A model generated the notes under the pieces. That model saw only the letters and a list, made by a program, of their open reading frames with translations. It did no database searches and was not told the origin of the DNA. A DNA stretch of 64,000 bases from Streptomyces sp. WAC 01529 (GTDB lineage: Bacteria; Actinomycetota; Actinomycetes; Streptomycetales; Streptomycetaceae). The translations under genes and the position numbers were made by a program. Position 1 is the stretch's first letter, and the number at the start of each line of letters is the position of its first letter. The stretch covers positions 2,739,001-2,803,000 of the forward strand of contig NZ_CP029617.1 in the NCBI RefSeq assembly GCF_003945545.1, read 5' to 3'. Positions 28,001 to 35,765 of this stretch are shown here, piece after piece.

Positions 28001-28177
28001 GCCGACGGCAGGACCTGGCGCACGGCGGCGACCGTCAAGGACGGCAGGGGCGGCCGCGAGGCCATCCGGATGGACGCGCGTGGGACGCGTTACCTCCGCG
28101 TCCAGGGCGACGAGCGGGCGACGCGGTTCGGCTACTCGCTCTGGTCGGTCCAGGCCTACGCGGTCGCCGAGGAGTAG
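25049..28177 (+). CDS. Secreted GH84-like beta-N-acetylglucosaminidase with F5/8-type sugar-binding domain
   Basis: This 1042-residue exported protein has a signal peptide (residues 1-29), an N-terminal beta/alpha domain typical of GH84/GH20 enzymes (to about residue 240), and a GH84-like barrel beginning VRGLTEGFYGTPW. A helical region follows, and a C-terminal F5/8 type C (CBM32-like) domain at about residues 910-1042 (DGDPSTRWSSPAEDGAWWQVEL). Such enzymes remove GlcNAc from glycans. The normal catalytic Asp-Asp pair reads Q359-D360 here (LQFQDVSYSEWH), which is noted separately. The GTG start at 25049 follows AAGGAGAGG. The gene stands alone. Confidence 0.85.
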   Translation: MQLRRRKGAVAIAVAVIAGTLGGAPGALAAPGAPGRPGVPATSPDVGADADGDTARRTGSALPSVWPRPQLMEAAGNPVTVGDDVVLVTAREGGGASAGDGDFDTYALDALRAVLRDAGARRVIEVRDGDPLPAGPTGSALVVRAGGPGADRALRALGARDHGDLPSGGYRLAVGRVDGRDSVALAGAGPDGLFHGVQTLRQLTRTGEAGGTSGARETGEARAPGHTKAPRTLPGVLVRDWPGTAVRGLTEGFYGTPWTREQRLAQLDFMGRTKQNRYLYAPGDDLYRQARWREPYPADQRADFRALAARAKANHITLAWAVSPGQAMCMSSDKDIRDLNRKIDAMWALGVRAFQLQFQDVSYSEWHCERDAEAFGRGPKAAAKAQAKVANAVAAHLAARHRDAKPLSLMPTEYFQDGTTAYRAALSADLDPRIEVAWTGVGVVPKTITGRELAGVREAFGPHPLVTMDNYPVNDFAQDRIFLGPYTGRQPAVATGSAALLGNAMEQPAASRIPLFTAADYAWNPRAYRPHESWLAAIDDLAGGDTQARGALRALAGNDASSVLGAEESAYLRPRMRDFWRARTTTDRARIDGAAERLRAAFGVMREAPRRLSGSALDGEVRPWIEKLALYGEAGETAVDMLRAQSLGDGAAAWRASRALTRLREELRASAVTVGEGVLDPFLTRAQKAYATWAGTDTERASDRTTARFGRDRTLSAVTALTDPGGKGSVEVRVPGKGWQRVGALSESGFTEIDLTKADLTDTEREGTGKGSGTGKGSGTAKGIRADAVRVALTGGTLRHLVPWYADSPAARLSLARTETDAEIGGGPRRVTAKLRSLRPGSVRGSLEAKAPEGIEVRVPDASTLPRGTEVEVPVDITVPAGTRSGTYEIPVTFGGETRTVSVRAFPRTAGPDLARGAKASSSGDETKDFPASAAIDGDPSTRWSSPAEDGAWWQVELAEPVRLGQVVLRWQDAYAAGYRVQTSADGRTWRTAATVKDGRGGREAIRMDARGTRYLRVQGDERATRFGYSLWSVQAYAVAEE

Positions 28178-28240
28178 CGGCGACCGCGTACGACCGCGCG
28201 TACGAGACGTTCGTACGCACGTACACCCACGTACAACAGA

Positions 28241-28283
28241 GGCCCGGATCGATTGCTAGGCGGAAATGCCATCGATCCGGGCC
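28241..28283. terminator. Hairpin at the convergent GH84/HNH gene ends
   Basis: Perfect 13-bp arms (GGCCCGGATCGAT at 28241-28253, ATCGATCCGGGCC at 28271-28283) flank a 17-base loop. The hairpin includes the last codons and the stop codon of the HNH gene. There is no U tract, so it may act as a 3' stabiliser or a factor-dependent terminator for both genes. Confidence 0.7.
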
Positions 28284-28792
28284 ATCGCGTCGTCCGCGCC
28301 GAACGGCTGCAGGTAGGGCAGCCAGCGCGGATCCCTATGTCCGGTCCCGATGATGCGCCACGCGAGGCCGGAGGGCGGCGCGGGCTTGTGCCGCAGCCTC
28401 CAGCCCAGCTCCATGAGGTGCCGGTCGGCCTTGACGTGGTTGCAGCGGCGGCAGGACGCCACCACGTTGTCCCAGGCGTGCCGGCCGCCCCGGCTCTTGG
28501 GAATGACGTGGTCGACGCTGGTTGCGACGCCACCGCAGTACATGCACCGGCCGCCGTCACGGGCGAACAGCGCCCGTCTGGTGAGCGGAACGGGCCCCCG
28601 GTAAGGGACCCGGACGAACCGCTTCAGGCGGACCACGCTGGGTGCGGGGACGGTGCGCTTCTCGCTGTGCATGAAGGCGCCGGATTCCTCGAGGCAGAGA
28701 GCCTTGTTCTCCAGTACGAGGACGAGCGCGCGTCGGAGCGGTACGACGCCGAGCGGCTCGTACGACGCGTTGAGGACCAGGACATGCGGCAC
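28256..28792 (-). CDS. HNH endonuclease family protein
   Basis: This 178-residue protein has a C-terminal HNH nuclease domain. A CxxC zinc pair (RCMYCGG) precedes SVDHVIPKSRGG, and WDNVVASCRRCNHVKADR supplies the Asn/His metal residues and the second CxxC. The first ~75 residues (VLVLNASYEPLGVVPLRRA) form the conserved N-terminal part of a chromosomal HNH family common in actinomycetes. It is usually a housekeeping protein rather than part of a mobile element. The cellular DNA target is unknown. The ATG at 28792 has AAGGAGG 12 bases upstream. Confidence 0.85.
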   Translation of the reverse strand: MPHVLVLNASYEPLGVVPLRRALVLVLENKALCLEESGAFMHSEKRTVPAPSVVRLKRFVRVPYRGPVPLTRRALFARDGGRCMYCGGVATSVDHVIPKSRGGRHAWDNVVASCRRCNHVKADRHLMELGWRLRHKPAPPSGLAWRIIGTGHRDPRWLPYLQPFGADDAMARIDGISA

Positions 28793-29105
28793 GGATGCCT
28801 CCTTGTACGCCGGCGGCGCGTGGCTCGCGCCGGGACGATCTGGCTGTCAGTCTCCCCTCATGCCTGGTCGTAGCGCCACCATGTGCCGGTAACGGGCTCG
28901 AAGTGTTTTCGACCACAGCGGCGACGCACCGGCACGTCATTTCCTTCTTGCCCAGGTGAGCACCGTCTCTCCCTCGAACATGACAACGATCCACACACAA
29001 TGCCCCGTTAGTGTGGTGTGTCTGCCCGGCCCCCCGTACCCCCGTCGATGACCTCTCACGACATCTCGTCCGCCGGGCGGGCCGCGATACCTGGAGGTAC
29101 CTGCC
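28793..29105. other. Intergenic gap between HNH and MscS genes
   Basis: This 313-bp gap between divergent genes contains no gene or repeat that I can support. The MscS ribosome-binding site GGAGG is at its right end. No -35/-10 pair with acceptable spacing stands out. Confidence 0.6.
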
Positions 29106-30203
29106 GTGCTCTTGTCCGTCCTGTCGGAAGCCGGAACGGACCCGGACCCCACGCCGACGCCGACGCCGAAGCCGCCCACGTTCGAGGACGCCCAGGAGAG
29201 CGCCACGAACGCGGCGAGCTGGGTCGAGCAGAACTGGTCCACGTGGCTCGGCATCGGTCTGCGCATCGTGCTGATCGTCGCGATCGCGATCGTGCTGCGC
29301 ATCCTGGTCCGGCGTGCCATCACCAAGCTCATAGACCGCATGAACCGCACGGCGAACGCCGTGGACGGCACGGCGCTCGGCGGGCTCCTGGTGAACGTGG
29401 AGCGCCGCCGCCAGCGCTCGCAGGCGATAGGTTCCGTGCTCCGCTCGGTGGCGTCCTTCCTGATCCTGGGCACCGCGGCCCTGATGATCCTCGGTGCCTT
29501 CGAGATCAACCTGGCCCCGCTGCTGGCCTCGGCCGGTGTGGCGGGCGTGGCGATCGGTTTCGGCGCCCGCAACCTCGTCACGGACTTCCTCTCCGGCGTC
29601 TTCATGATCCTGGAGGACCAGTACGGCGTGGGGGACACGATCGACGCGGGGGTCGCGTCCGGCGAGGTGATCGAGGTCGGCCTGCGCGTCACCAAGCTGC
29701 GCGGGGAGAACGGCGAGATCTGGTACGTCCGCAACGGCGAGGTCAAGCGGATCGGCAACCTCTCGCAGGGCTGGTCCACGGCGGGCGTCGACGTGACGGT
29801 CCGCCCGGACGAGGACCTGGAGAAGGTCAGGGCGACGCTGGCGGAGGTCGGCGAGGCCATGGCCAAGGACGAGCCGTGGAACGAGCGGCTGTGGGGCCCG
29901 GTGGAGATCCTGGGCCTGGACAGCGTGCTGCTCGACTCCATGGTGGTCCGCGTCTCGGCGAAGACGATGCCGGGCAAGTCGCTGGGCGTCGAGCGGGAGC
30001 TGCGGTGGCGCATCAAGCGGGCGTTCGACGAGGCGGGCATCCGCATCGTGGGCGGCCTGGCGCCGCAGCCCGCGGAGGACGCGTCGGCCGACCCCGCGGC
30101 GGGCGTCGCGGCCCCTTCCGCCTACGCCTCGACGACGTCCCCCCAGTCCCTGGCGACGGCCCCGATCACACCGCCCGCGCAGCCGCCGCACCTCTCGAAG
30201 TAG
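29106..30203 (+). CDS. MscS-family mechanosensitive ion channel
   Basis: This 365-residue protein would open under membrane tension and release solutes during osmotic downshock. After a Pro-rich N-terminus (TPTPTPKPP) there are about three membrane helices. The pore helix and beta-domain entry match the MscS core (LLASAGVAGVAIGFGARNLV, then DFLSGVFMILEDQYGVGD). The cytoplasmic domain includes TKLRGENGEIWYVRNGEV. A low-complexity Ala/Pro tail ends the protein. The start is a GTG at 29106 with GGAGG nine bases upstream. Confidence 0.92.
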   Translation: MLLSVLSEAGTDPDPTPTPTPKPPTFEDAQESATNAASWVEQNWSTWLGIGLRIVLIVAIAIVLRILVRRAITKLIDRMNRTANAVDGTALGGLLVNVERRRQRSQAIGSVLRSVASFLILGTAALMILGAFEINLAPLLASAGVAGVAIGFGARNLVTDFLSGVFMILEDQYGVGDTIDAGVASGEVIEVGLRVTKLRGENGEIWYVRNGEVKRIGNLSQGWSTAGVDVTVRPDEDLEKVRATLAEVGEAMAKDEPWNERLWGPVEILGLDSVLLDSMVVRVSAKTMPGKSLGVERELRWRIKRAFDEAGIRIVGGLAPQPAEDASADPAAGVAAPSAYASTTSPQSLATAPITPPAQPPHLSK

Positions 30204-30246
30204 TCAGAAGTAGTCCCCCCCCCGCGAAAGTAGTCCCCCCGCGAAA
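30196..30246. repeat. Short direct repeats after the MscS gene
   Basis: GAAGTAGTC or GAAAGTAGTC occurs three times, the last two followed by CCCCCC and CGCGAAA. The first copy overlaps the MscS stop codon. Confidence 0.6.
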
Positions 30247-30304
30247 TGTGTGCCCCGGAAACTCACTGAAAGGGAAATTGACAGAGGGGTAAATCCATGC
30301 CCCG

Positions 30305-30329
30305 GGCCCCTTGCGAAAGGGGCCTTTTT
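30305..30329 (+). terminator. Rho-independent terminator downstream of MscS
   Basis: The 8-bp stem GGCCCCTT/AAGGGGCC with tetraloop GCGA is followed by TTTTT. It lies about 100 bp after the MscS stop codon and before the promoter of the next gene. Confidence 0.9.
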
Positions 30330-30347
30330 CTGTCCTCCCAAGGGGAA

Positions 30348-30376
30348 TTGACAGGGGTTTGATAAATGCTTACGGT
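30348..30376 (+). promoter_or_regulatory. Promoter of the DHA2-type MFS gene
   Basis: TTGACA (30348-30353), a 17-bp spacer and TACGGT (30371-30376) fit a housekeeping Streptomyces promoter. The predicted leader is about 36 bases. The surrounding AATTGACAG-GGG motif is duplicated 70 bp upstream (30276-30289), where no -10 follows. Confidence 0.7.
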
Positions 30377-30418
30377 CCCGTCGCGTCAGGTTTTCGCCGA
30401 GCGATTCCGAGGGCATTC

Positions 30419-32002
30419 ATGGCCGCTTCCCCCGACCCCACTGCGCCGAAGTTCAGGCAGCAGTTGATTCTCACCGTTCTCATGATCTGCTCGCTGCTGA
30501 TCTGGCTGGACAACACCGTCCTGAGCACGACCCTGGAGACCCTCGCCGATCCGGTCCGCGGGCTGAACGCCGGCCCGGCCGAGCTGCAATGGGCCACCGG
30601 CTCCTACACCCTGGCCTTCGCCACCCTGATGTTCACCGCGGGCGCGCTCGGTGACCGCTTCGGGCACCGGACCGTGCTCGTCACGGGTCTTGTCGTCTTC
30701 GGCGCGTCCTCGATGTGGGCCGCCTACGCGGGCGACGCGGGCCAGCTCGTCGCCGCCCGGGCCGCGATGGGCGTCGGCAGCGCACTGATCATGCCCGCCA
30801 ATCTCGCCATTCTCATGTGGACCTTCAGCGGGCCCGCGCGGACCACCGCGATCGCCATTTCCTCGACATCCGCCGGTGTCGGAATGGCCGCGGGCCCCGT
30901 ACTCGCGGGGCTGCTTCTCGACCATTTCTGGTGGGGCTCGGTCTTTCTGATCAATGTCCCCGTCGTGGTGCTGGCACTGGCCGGCATCGCGCTGCTCGTC
31001 CCGAATTTCCGCAGCCCCACCCGGCGCCCGCTCGACCCGGCCGGAATGCTGCTGTCGATCAGCGGGCTCGCCGCACTGGCCTACGGCCTCATCCGGGCGG
31101 GCCAGGTCGCCGCCTGGGGGCGCACGGACGTCTGGGCGCCGATCGCCCTCGGCGTGGTCCTGCTGACCGCCTTCGTCCTCGTCGAACTGCGCGTCAAGGC
31201 CCCCAGCTTCGACCCCCGGCTGCTCGCGCAGCGCGCCTTCGGCGGCGGCAACGCGGCGCTCGGCCTGCTCCTCTTCGCCATGACCGCCGTCACCTTCTAC
31301 CACGCCTTCTACATGCAGGGCGCGCGCGGCTACTCGCCGATGGAGGCGGGCCTTGCCAGTATCCCGACCGCGGTCGGCGCCACCCTGGGAGCGACCGTCG
31401 GCGCGCGGCTCGTACGGCGCTGGTCCCTGCTCCTCGTCACCGCGCCCGCGCTCACCGTCGCGGCGCTGACCATGGGCGCGTACGGCCTCCTCGGCCCGCA
31501 CACCCCGCTGACCTGGATCGAGATCCTGGTGTTCGTCCAGGGCCTCGCCATCGGCATGGTGATCGGCCCGGTGAGCGCGGCGCTGATCAGCTCCCTGCCG
31601 CTGGACCGGGCCGGTGCCGGGTCGGCCGTCACCAACACCGTGCGGCAGACCGGCAGCGTGATCGGCATCGCGGTCGGCGGCACGATCATGTCGATCGTCT
31701 ACCAGCGCGCGATCGAGCCCTCGCTGAGCGGCGCGCCGGGACCCGTACGGGAGCAGGCGCGGGTCTCCGCCGAACAGGCCCGGCACGTCGCCGCCGCGAC
31801 CCACCGGCCCGCCCTCGCGCACGCGGCCGACGACTCCTTCCTCCACGCCATGCACGTCGGCGCGGTCTGGATGATGTGCGTCGCACTCCTCGGAGCGGCC
31901 GTGCTGGTGTTCGCCCTGCGTTCGACCGGGAGGCCCGCCGGGCGGCCGGGTGAGCCGCCGGTGCGGGAGCAGGCCCCGGCCGAGGGGGCAGCCGCCTCCT
32001 GA
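30419..32002 (+). CDS. MFS multidrug transporter of the DHA2 (14-helix) type
   Basis: This 527-residue membrane protein has about 14 helices. Family motifs include WLDNTVLSTTLETL in the first helix (the D1 motif of DHA2 exporters), GALGDRFGHRTVLVTG in loop 2-3 (motif A) and GVGMAAGPVLAGLL in helix 5 (motif C, typical of antiporters). It would export drugs or secondary metabolites using the proton gradient. The ATG at 30419 is preceded by GAGGG and fits the promoter at 30348. The hydrophilic tail (RPGEPPVREQAPAEG) is cytoplasmic. It is not linked to an obvious regulator. Confidence 0.9.
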   Translation: MAASPDPTAPKFRQQLILTVLMICSLLIWLDNTVLSTTLETLADPVRGLNAGPAELQWATGSYTLAFATLMFTAGALGDRFGHRTVLVTGLVVFGASSMWAAYAGDAGQLVAARAAMGVGSALIMPANLAILMWTFSGPARTTAIAISSTSAGVGMAAGPVLAGLLLDHFWWGSVFLINVPVVVLALAGIALLVPNFRSPTRRPLDPAGMLLSISGLAALAYGLIRAGQVAAWGRTDVWAPIALGVVLLTAFVLVELRVKAPSFDPRLLAQRAFGGGNAALGLLLFAMTAVTFYHAFYMQGARGYSPMEAGLASIPTAVGATLGATVGARLVRRWSLLLVTAPALTVAALTMGAYGLLGPHTPLTWIEILVFVQGLAIGMVIGPVSAALISSLPLDRAGAGSAVTNTVRQTGSVIGIAVGGTIMSIVYQRAIEPSLSGAPGPVREQARVSAEQARHVAAATHRPALAHAADDSFLHAMHVGAVWMMCVALLGAAVLVFALRSTGRPAGRPGEPPVREQAPAEGAAAS

Positions 32003-32087
32003 CCCGGGCGCCTCCTGACCCGGCCGTCCCCCGACCCGGCCGTCCCCCGACCCGAGGCGCCCCGGGACGCACCCCGCGCAACGCACC

Positions 32088-32122
32088 GCCCCCGCAGGTA
32101 ACGACTTGGTTGCCGCGGGGGC
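32088..32122. terminator. Hairpin downstream of the MFS gene
   Basis: GCCCCCGC (32088-32095) pairs with GCGGGGGC (32115-32122), and the inner GGTAAC pairs with GTTGCC. No U tract follows. Just before it lies a short tandem repeat (GACCCGGCCGTCCCCC). Confidence 0.55.
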
Positions 32123-32169
32123 GTCCGCTATTGACGGCCCATTCACGCCAGCCTTACGGTCCTCACGAA

Positions 32170-32185
32170 TTGGAAAGTTTCCTAA
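32170..32185. promoter_or_regulatory. Putative ROK-regulator operator
   Basis: TTGGAAAGTTTCCTAA contains the perfect palindrome GGAAA-G-TTTCC. It lies 50 bp before the start of the ROK regulator gene that leads the sugar operon, in an unusually AT-rich stretch, and is a natural site for autoregulation. Confidence 0.6.
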
Positions 32186-32234
32186 CAGTTACGCGCCGCA
32201 GGCAGTCGGCGGCCGCTGAAGGGCAGGTGCCGGC

Positions 32235-33413
32235 ATGGCAGCAGCAGGGAGCACCCCCGGGACCCCGGGTACGCCACGCGTCCTGCGGGCCATGAACGAC
32301 CGCGCCGTGCTTGACCTCCTGGTCGTCCACGGGCCGCTGACCCGTACCCGGATCGGCGAGCTGACCGGCCTGTCCAAGCCCACCACCTCCCAGCTCCTCG
32401 GGCGTCTCGAAGCCGCCGGGCTCGTCCACACCACCGGCAGCCTCAGCGGGCGGCCGGGACCGAACGCCCTGCTGTACGAGATCGACCCGGGCGCCGGACA
32501 CGTCGCCGCGCTCTCCGCCGACCCCACCGGCATCACCGCGCTCGTCGCCGACATCACCGGCACCGTCCTCGGCAGACAGCGCGTGGAGGCCGAAGCCGTC
32601 GCCGAGGACGTCCGCCACCGCACCGCCCAGCTGGTCGCGGAGGCCGTCGACGGGGCCCTGCGCCAGGCGGGCCTCGGCCACGACGACCTGCGGGCCGCGG
32701 TGATCGGCACCCCCGGCGCCATCGACCCGCAGACCGGCCAGCTGCGGTACGCCCCGCACCTGCCGGGCTGGCACTCCCGCACCCTGCGCGACGACCTCGC
32801 GGCGGTGCTCGGCACACCGGTCGCCATCGAGAACGACGTCAATCTGGCCGCCGTCGCCGAGCAGTACGAAGGCGCCGCCCAGGACCACGACAACTACGTC
32901 CTGACCTGGCTCGACGAGGGAGTGGGCGCCGCCATCGTGCTCGGCGGCACGCTGCTGCGCGGCGCCACGGGAGGCGCGGGCGAGATCGGCTACATGCCGC
33001 TGCCGGGCGCCCCGCTGGCCAGGAGCGGGGCGGCGGACCCGCACGGGGCCGAGGGCGACGGCGGGTTCGAGAGCCTGGTCGCCGCCGCGGTCGTCCGCGG
33101 CCTCGCGGGCCCCGGCGCGACACTGGCCGACGCCCTCGCCGACGACGCCGTCCTCGAAGAGGTCGCCCGCCGCATCGCCACCGGCATCGCCGCGGTCGTC
33201 GCCGTGGTGGACCCCGAACTCGTGGTGCTCTCCGGCGCGGTGGCCCAGGCGGGCGGCGACAAGCTGCGCGTCCACGTCGAGGAGGAGCTGACCGGGCTCG
33301 CGCTGCCCCGCCCCCAGATCCGCATCAGCGAACTCGACGGCGACCCGATCCTCACCGGCGCCCTCCGCTCGGCCCTCACCCAGGCCCGCGACCAGGTCTT
33401 CGACACGGCCTGA
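32235..33413 (+). CDS. ROK-family transcriptional regulator of the sugar operon
   Basis: This 392-residue protein has an N-terminal winged helix-turn-helix (about residues 18-65: RAVLDLLVVHGPLTRTRIG, then LTGLSKPTTSQLLGRLE) fused to a ROK sugar-kinase-like domain. IENDVNLAAVAEQYEG and GGAGEIGYMPL are visible in that domain. The kinase half serves as the sugar sensor; a full zinc motif (CxCGxxGC) is not seen where ROK proteins usually have it. It heads a run of same-strand genes for a sugar importer and catabolic enzymes and probably represses them until the sugar or its phosphate binds. Confidence 0.9.
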   Translation: MAAAGSTPGTPGTPRVLRAMNDRAVLDLLVVHGPLTRTRIGELTGLSKPTTSQLLGRLEAAGLVHTTGSLSGRPGPNALLYEIDPGAGHVAALSADPTGITALVADITGTVLGRQRVEAEAVAEDVRHRTAQLVAEAVDGALRQAGLGHDDLRAAVIGTPGAIDPQTGQLRYAPHLPGWHSRTLRDDLAAVLGTPVAIENDVNLAAVAEQYEGAAQDHDNYVLTWLDEGVGAAIVLGGTLLRGATGGAGEIGYMPLPGAPLARSGAADPHGAEGDGGFESLVAAAVVRGLAGPGATLADALADDAVLEEVARRIATGIAAVVAVVDPELVVLSGAVAQAGGDKLRVHVEEELTGLALPRPQIRISELDGDPILTGALRSALTQARDQVFDTA

Positions 33414-33471
33414 GCCCGGCGCCCCCCGCCCGCAGCCACCCCAACTCCCCTCCCCGTAAAGGAAGTCCGCC

Positions 33472-34812
33472 ATGCCGCGATGGCGCATGCCCACCTGCGC
33501 GTCCGCGGCGCTCGCCGCAGCCGGTCTGTTGCTCTCCGGCTGCGCCAACCCGAGCGTCGGCAGCGCGAACGACGACCCGACCGAGCCGGTCACGCTGAAG
33601 TTCTGGCACGGCTGGGCGGCGCCCGGCGAGGTCGCGGCCGTCAACGCCAGCATCGAGCGCTTCGAGGAACTCCACCCGAACATCGAGGTGGAGTCGACCG
33701 GGAACGTCACGGACGCCACCATCAACCAGGCCCTGCGCGCGGGCGGCGACAAGGCCCCGGACGTGGTGTCGTCCTTCACCACCAACAACGTGGGGCAGTA
33801 CTGCGACTCGGGGATGTGGGTGGACCTCGACCCGTTCATGAAGAAGACGGGCGTGGACAAGAAGAAGGTCTTCCCGAAGACCCTCCTGGACTACACCAGC
33901 TACAAGGGCAACCAGTGCGCCCTCCCCCTCCTCGCCGACGCCTTCGGCATGTACTACAACAAGGACGCCTTCAAGGAAGCGGGCATCAAGCGCCCGCCGC
34001 GCACGATGTCCGAGTTCAAGCGGGCGGCCCAGAAGCTGACCGTGCGCAGCGGCAAGGACTCGTACGAGCGGGTCGGCTACATGCCCAACTTCCGCCTCTA
34101 CCAGGGAAGTCCGGACCGGCTCTTCGCGCAGTGGGGTCCCCGGTACTTCAGCGCCGACGGCACGTCGCGGCTCGCCGAGGAGCCGGCGACGTATGACTTC
34201 CTGAAGACCTCACGCCAACTCGCCGACGTCCAGGGCGGTTTCGACGACCTGGAGCGGTTCCGGCTCACCTTCGGTGACGAGATGTCCAACCAGAACGCCT
34301 TCCTCACGGGCAAGCTCGCCATGCACCTGGACGGCGAGTGGCGCGGGCTCATGCTCAAGGACGCCAAGGTCAAGTTCGACTGGGGGGTCGCGCCGCTGCC
34401 CGTCCCCGACGACCAGGCGGACACCTACGGACGCGGCTTCATCACCGGCACGGTCGCCGGGATCGCGCACAGCAGCAGGCACCAGAACGCCGCCTGGGAG
34501 CTGGTGAAGTTCCTGACCACCCACACCAACCAGGTCGTGGACTTCGCCAACGACATCCACAACGTGCCCTCCACCTACGCGGCCCTCGACTCCCCGCGCC
34601 TGGACGCCGATCCGAGGTTCCGCACCTTCTTCAAGATCCTGGAGAGCAAGCACAGCAAGGCCCTGCCGCCCTCCACGAACGGCGGCGCCTACGTCGTCTC
34701 GCTGGCCGACTTCGCGTACTCCGTCGAGGCCGGGCGCGTCCGCGATCTGCGCGAGGGCCTGAAGAGGCTCGACGAGCAGATCGACTCCGACACCCTCCAG
34801 TCGAAGAGCTGA
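33472..34812 (+). CDS. Carbohydrate ABC transporter substrate-binding lipoprotein
   Basis: This 446-residue family 1 extracellular solute-binding protein has a lipoprotein signal peptide with lipobox LLSGC, and C24 is the lipidated cysteine. VTLKFWHGWAAPGE and the hinge segments that follow are typical of sugar binders. It would capture the sugar at the outer membrane face and deliver it to the two permeases encoded next. The start ATG follows AAAGGAAG. It lies 58 bp after the ROK gene. Confidence 0.92.
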   Translation: MPRWRMPTCASAALAAAGLLLSGCANPSVGSANDDPTEPVTLKFWHGWAAPGEVAAVNASIERFEELHPNIEVESTGNVTDATINQALRAGGDKAPDVVSSFTTNNVGQYCDSGMWVDLDPFMKKTGVDKKKVFPKTLLDYTSYKGNQCALPLLADAFGMYYNKDAFKEAGIKRPPRTMSEFKRAAQKLTVRSGKDSYERVGYMPNFRLYQGSPDRLFAQWGPRYFSADGTSRLAEEPATYDFLKTSRQLADVQGGFDDLERFRLTFGDEMSNQNAFLTGKLAMHLDGEWRGLMLKDAKVKFDWGVAPLPVPDDQADTYGRGFITGTVAGIAHSSRHQNAAWELVKFLTTHTNQVVDFANDIHNVPSTYAALDSPRLDADPRFRTFFKILESKHSKALPPSTNGGAYVVSLADFAYSVEAGRVRDLREGLKRLDEQIDSDTLQSKS

Positions 34813-34823
34813 GGACCCGAGCC

Positions 34824-35759
34824 ATGGCACTCTCCCTCTCCAGTCCCGCGCGCCGCAGGCTCCGCACGCTCGGATTCCTCTCCCCCTGGCTCGTCGGCTT
34901 CAGCGTCTTCTTCGCGTACCCGCTGATAGCGACCGTCTACTTCTCGTTCATGCACTACAACCAGATCAAGGCGCCCACGTTCGTGGGGCTCAGGAACTGG
35001 ACGTACGTGTTCGACCAGATGCCGCTCTTCGGGCCCGCCCTGTGGAACACCCTGTGGCTGGTCGTGATCATGGTGGCGGTGCGGGTGGTCTTCGGGCTCT
35101 CGCTCGGGCTGCTCATCACGAAGATCAAGACGGGCGCCGGGTTCTTCCGCACCGCCTTCTACCTGCCCTACCTCGCCCCGCCGGTCGCCGCCACCGTCGC
35201 CTTCGTCTTCCTGCTCAACCCGGGCACGGGCCCGGTCAACGAACTCCTCGGCGCGATCGGGATCTCCGGGCCCAACTGGTTCAACGACCCGGACACCGCC
35301 AAGCCCTCGCTGGTGCTGCTCTCCGTGTGGGGCATCGGCGACCTGATGGTGATCTTCATGGCCGCGCTGCTCGACGTGCCGAAGGAGCAGTACGAGGCCG
35401 CGGAGCTGGACGGCGCCGGGGCGTGGGCCAAGTTCCGCTACGTCACCTGGCCCTCGATCACGCCGATCGTGATGTTCGCGGTGGTCACGGGCGTCGTACA
35501 GACCATGCAGTACTACACGCAGGCCCTGGTCGCGGGGAAGGTCGCCTCCGGGGTCAGCATCGGCCCGGGTTCGGTGATTCAGCCCGGCTATCCGGAGCAC
35601 TCGACCCTCACGGTCCCCCAGCTCGTCTACTCGATGGGCTTCCAGAACTTCAACACCGGCGCCGCGTGCGTGCTCTCGCTCGTGCTCTTCGCCATCGCCA
35701 TGGCCGTGACGACGCTCCTGATGCGCAAGCGCTCCGGGCTGCTCTCGGCGGAGGACTGA
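34824..35759 (+). CDS. Carbohydrate ABC transporter permease (MalF-type)
   Basis: This 311-residue protein has six membrane helices and the EAA loop that docks the ATPase (EQYEAAELDGAGAWAKFRYV, near residue 190). Its start is 11 bp after the binding-protein stop codon. No ATPase gene is present in the operon. In Streptomyces such systems usually share the MsiK ATPase encoded elsewhere, which I infer here. Confidence 0.93.
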   Translation: MALSLSSPARRRLRTLGFLSPWLVGFSVFFAYPLIATVYFSFMHYNQIKAPTFVGLRNWTYVFDQMPLFGPALWNTLWLVVIMVAVRVVFGLSLGLLITKIKTGAGFFRTAFYLPYLAPPVAATVAFVFLLNPGTGPVNELLGAIGISGPNWFNDPDTAKPSLVLLSVWGIGDLMVIFMAALLDVPKEQYEAAELDGAGAWAKFRYVTWPSITPIVMFAVVTGVVQTMQYYTQALVAGKVASGVSIGPGSVIQPGYPEHSTLTVPQLVYSMGFQNFNTGAACVLSLVLFAIAMAVTTLLMRKRSGLLSAED

Positions 35760-35765
35760 GGACTC

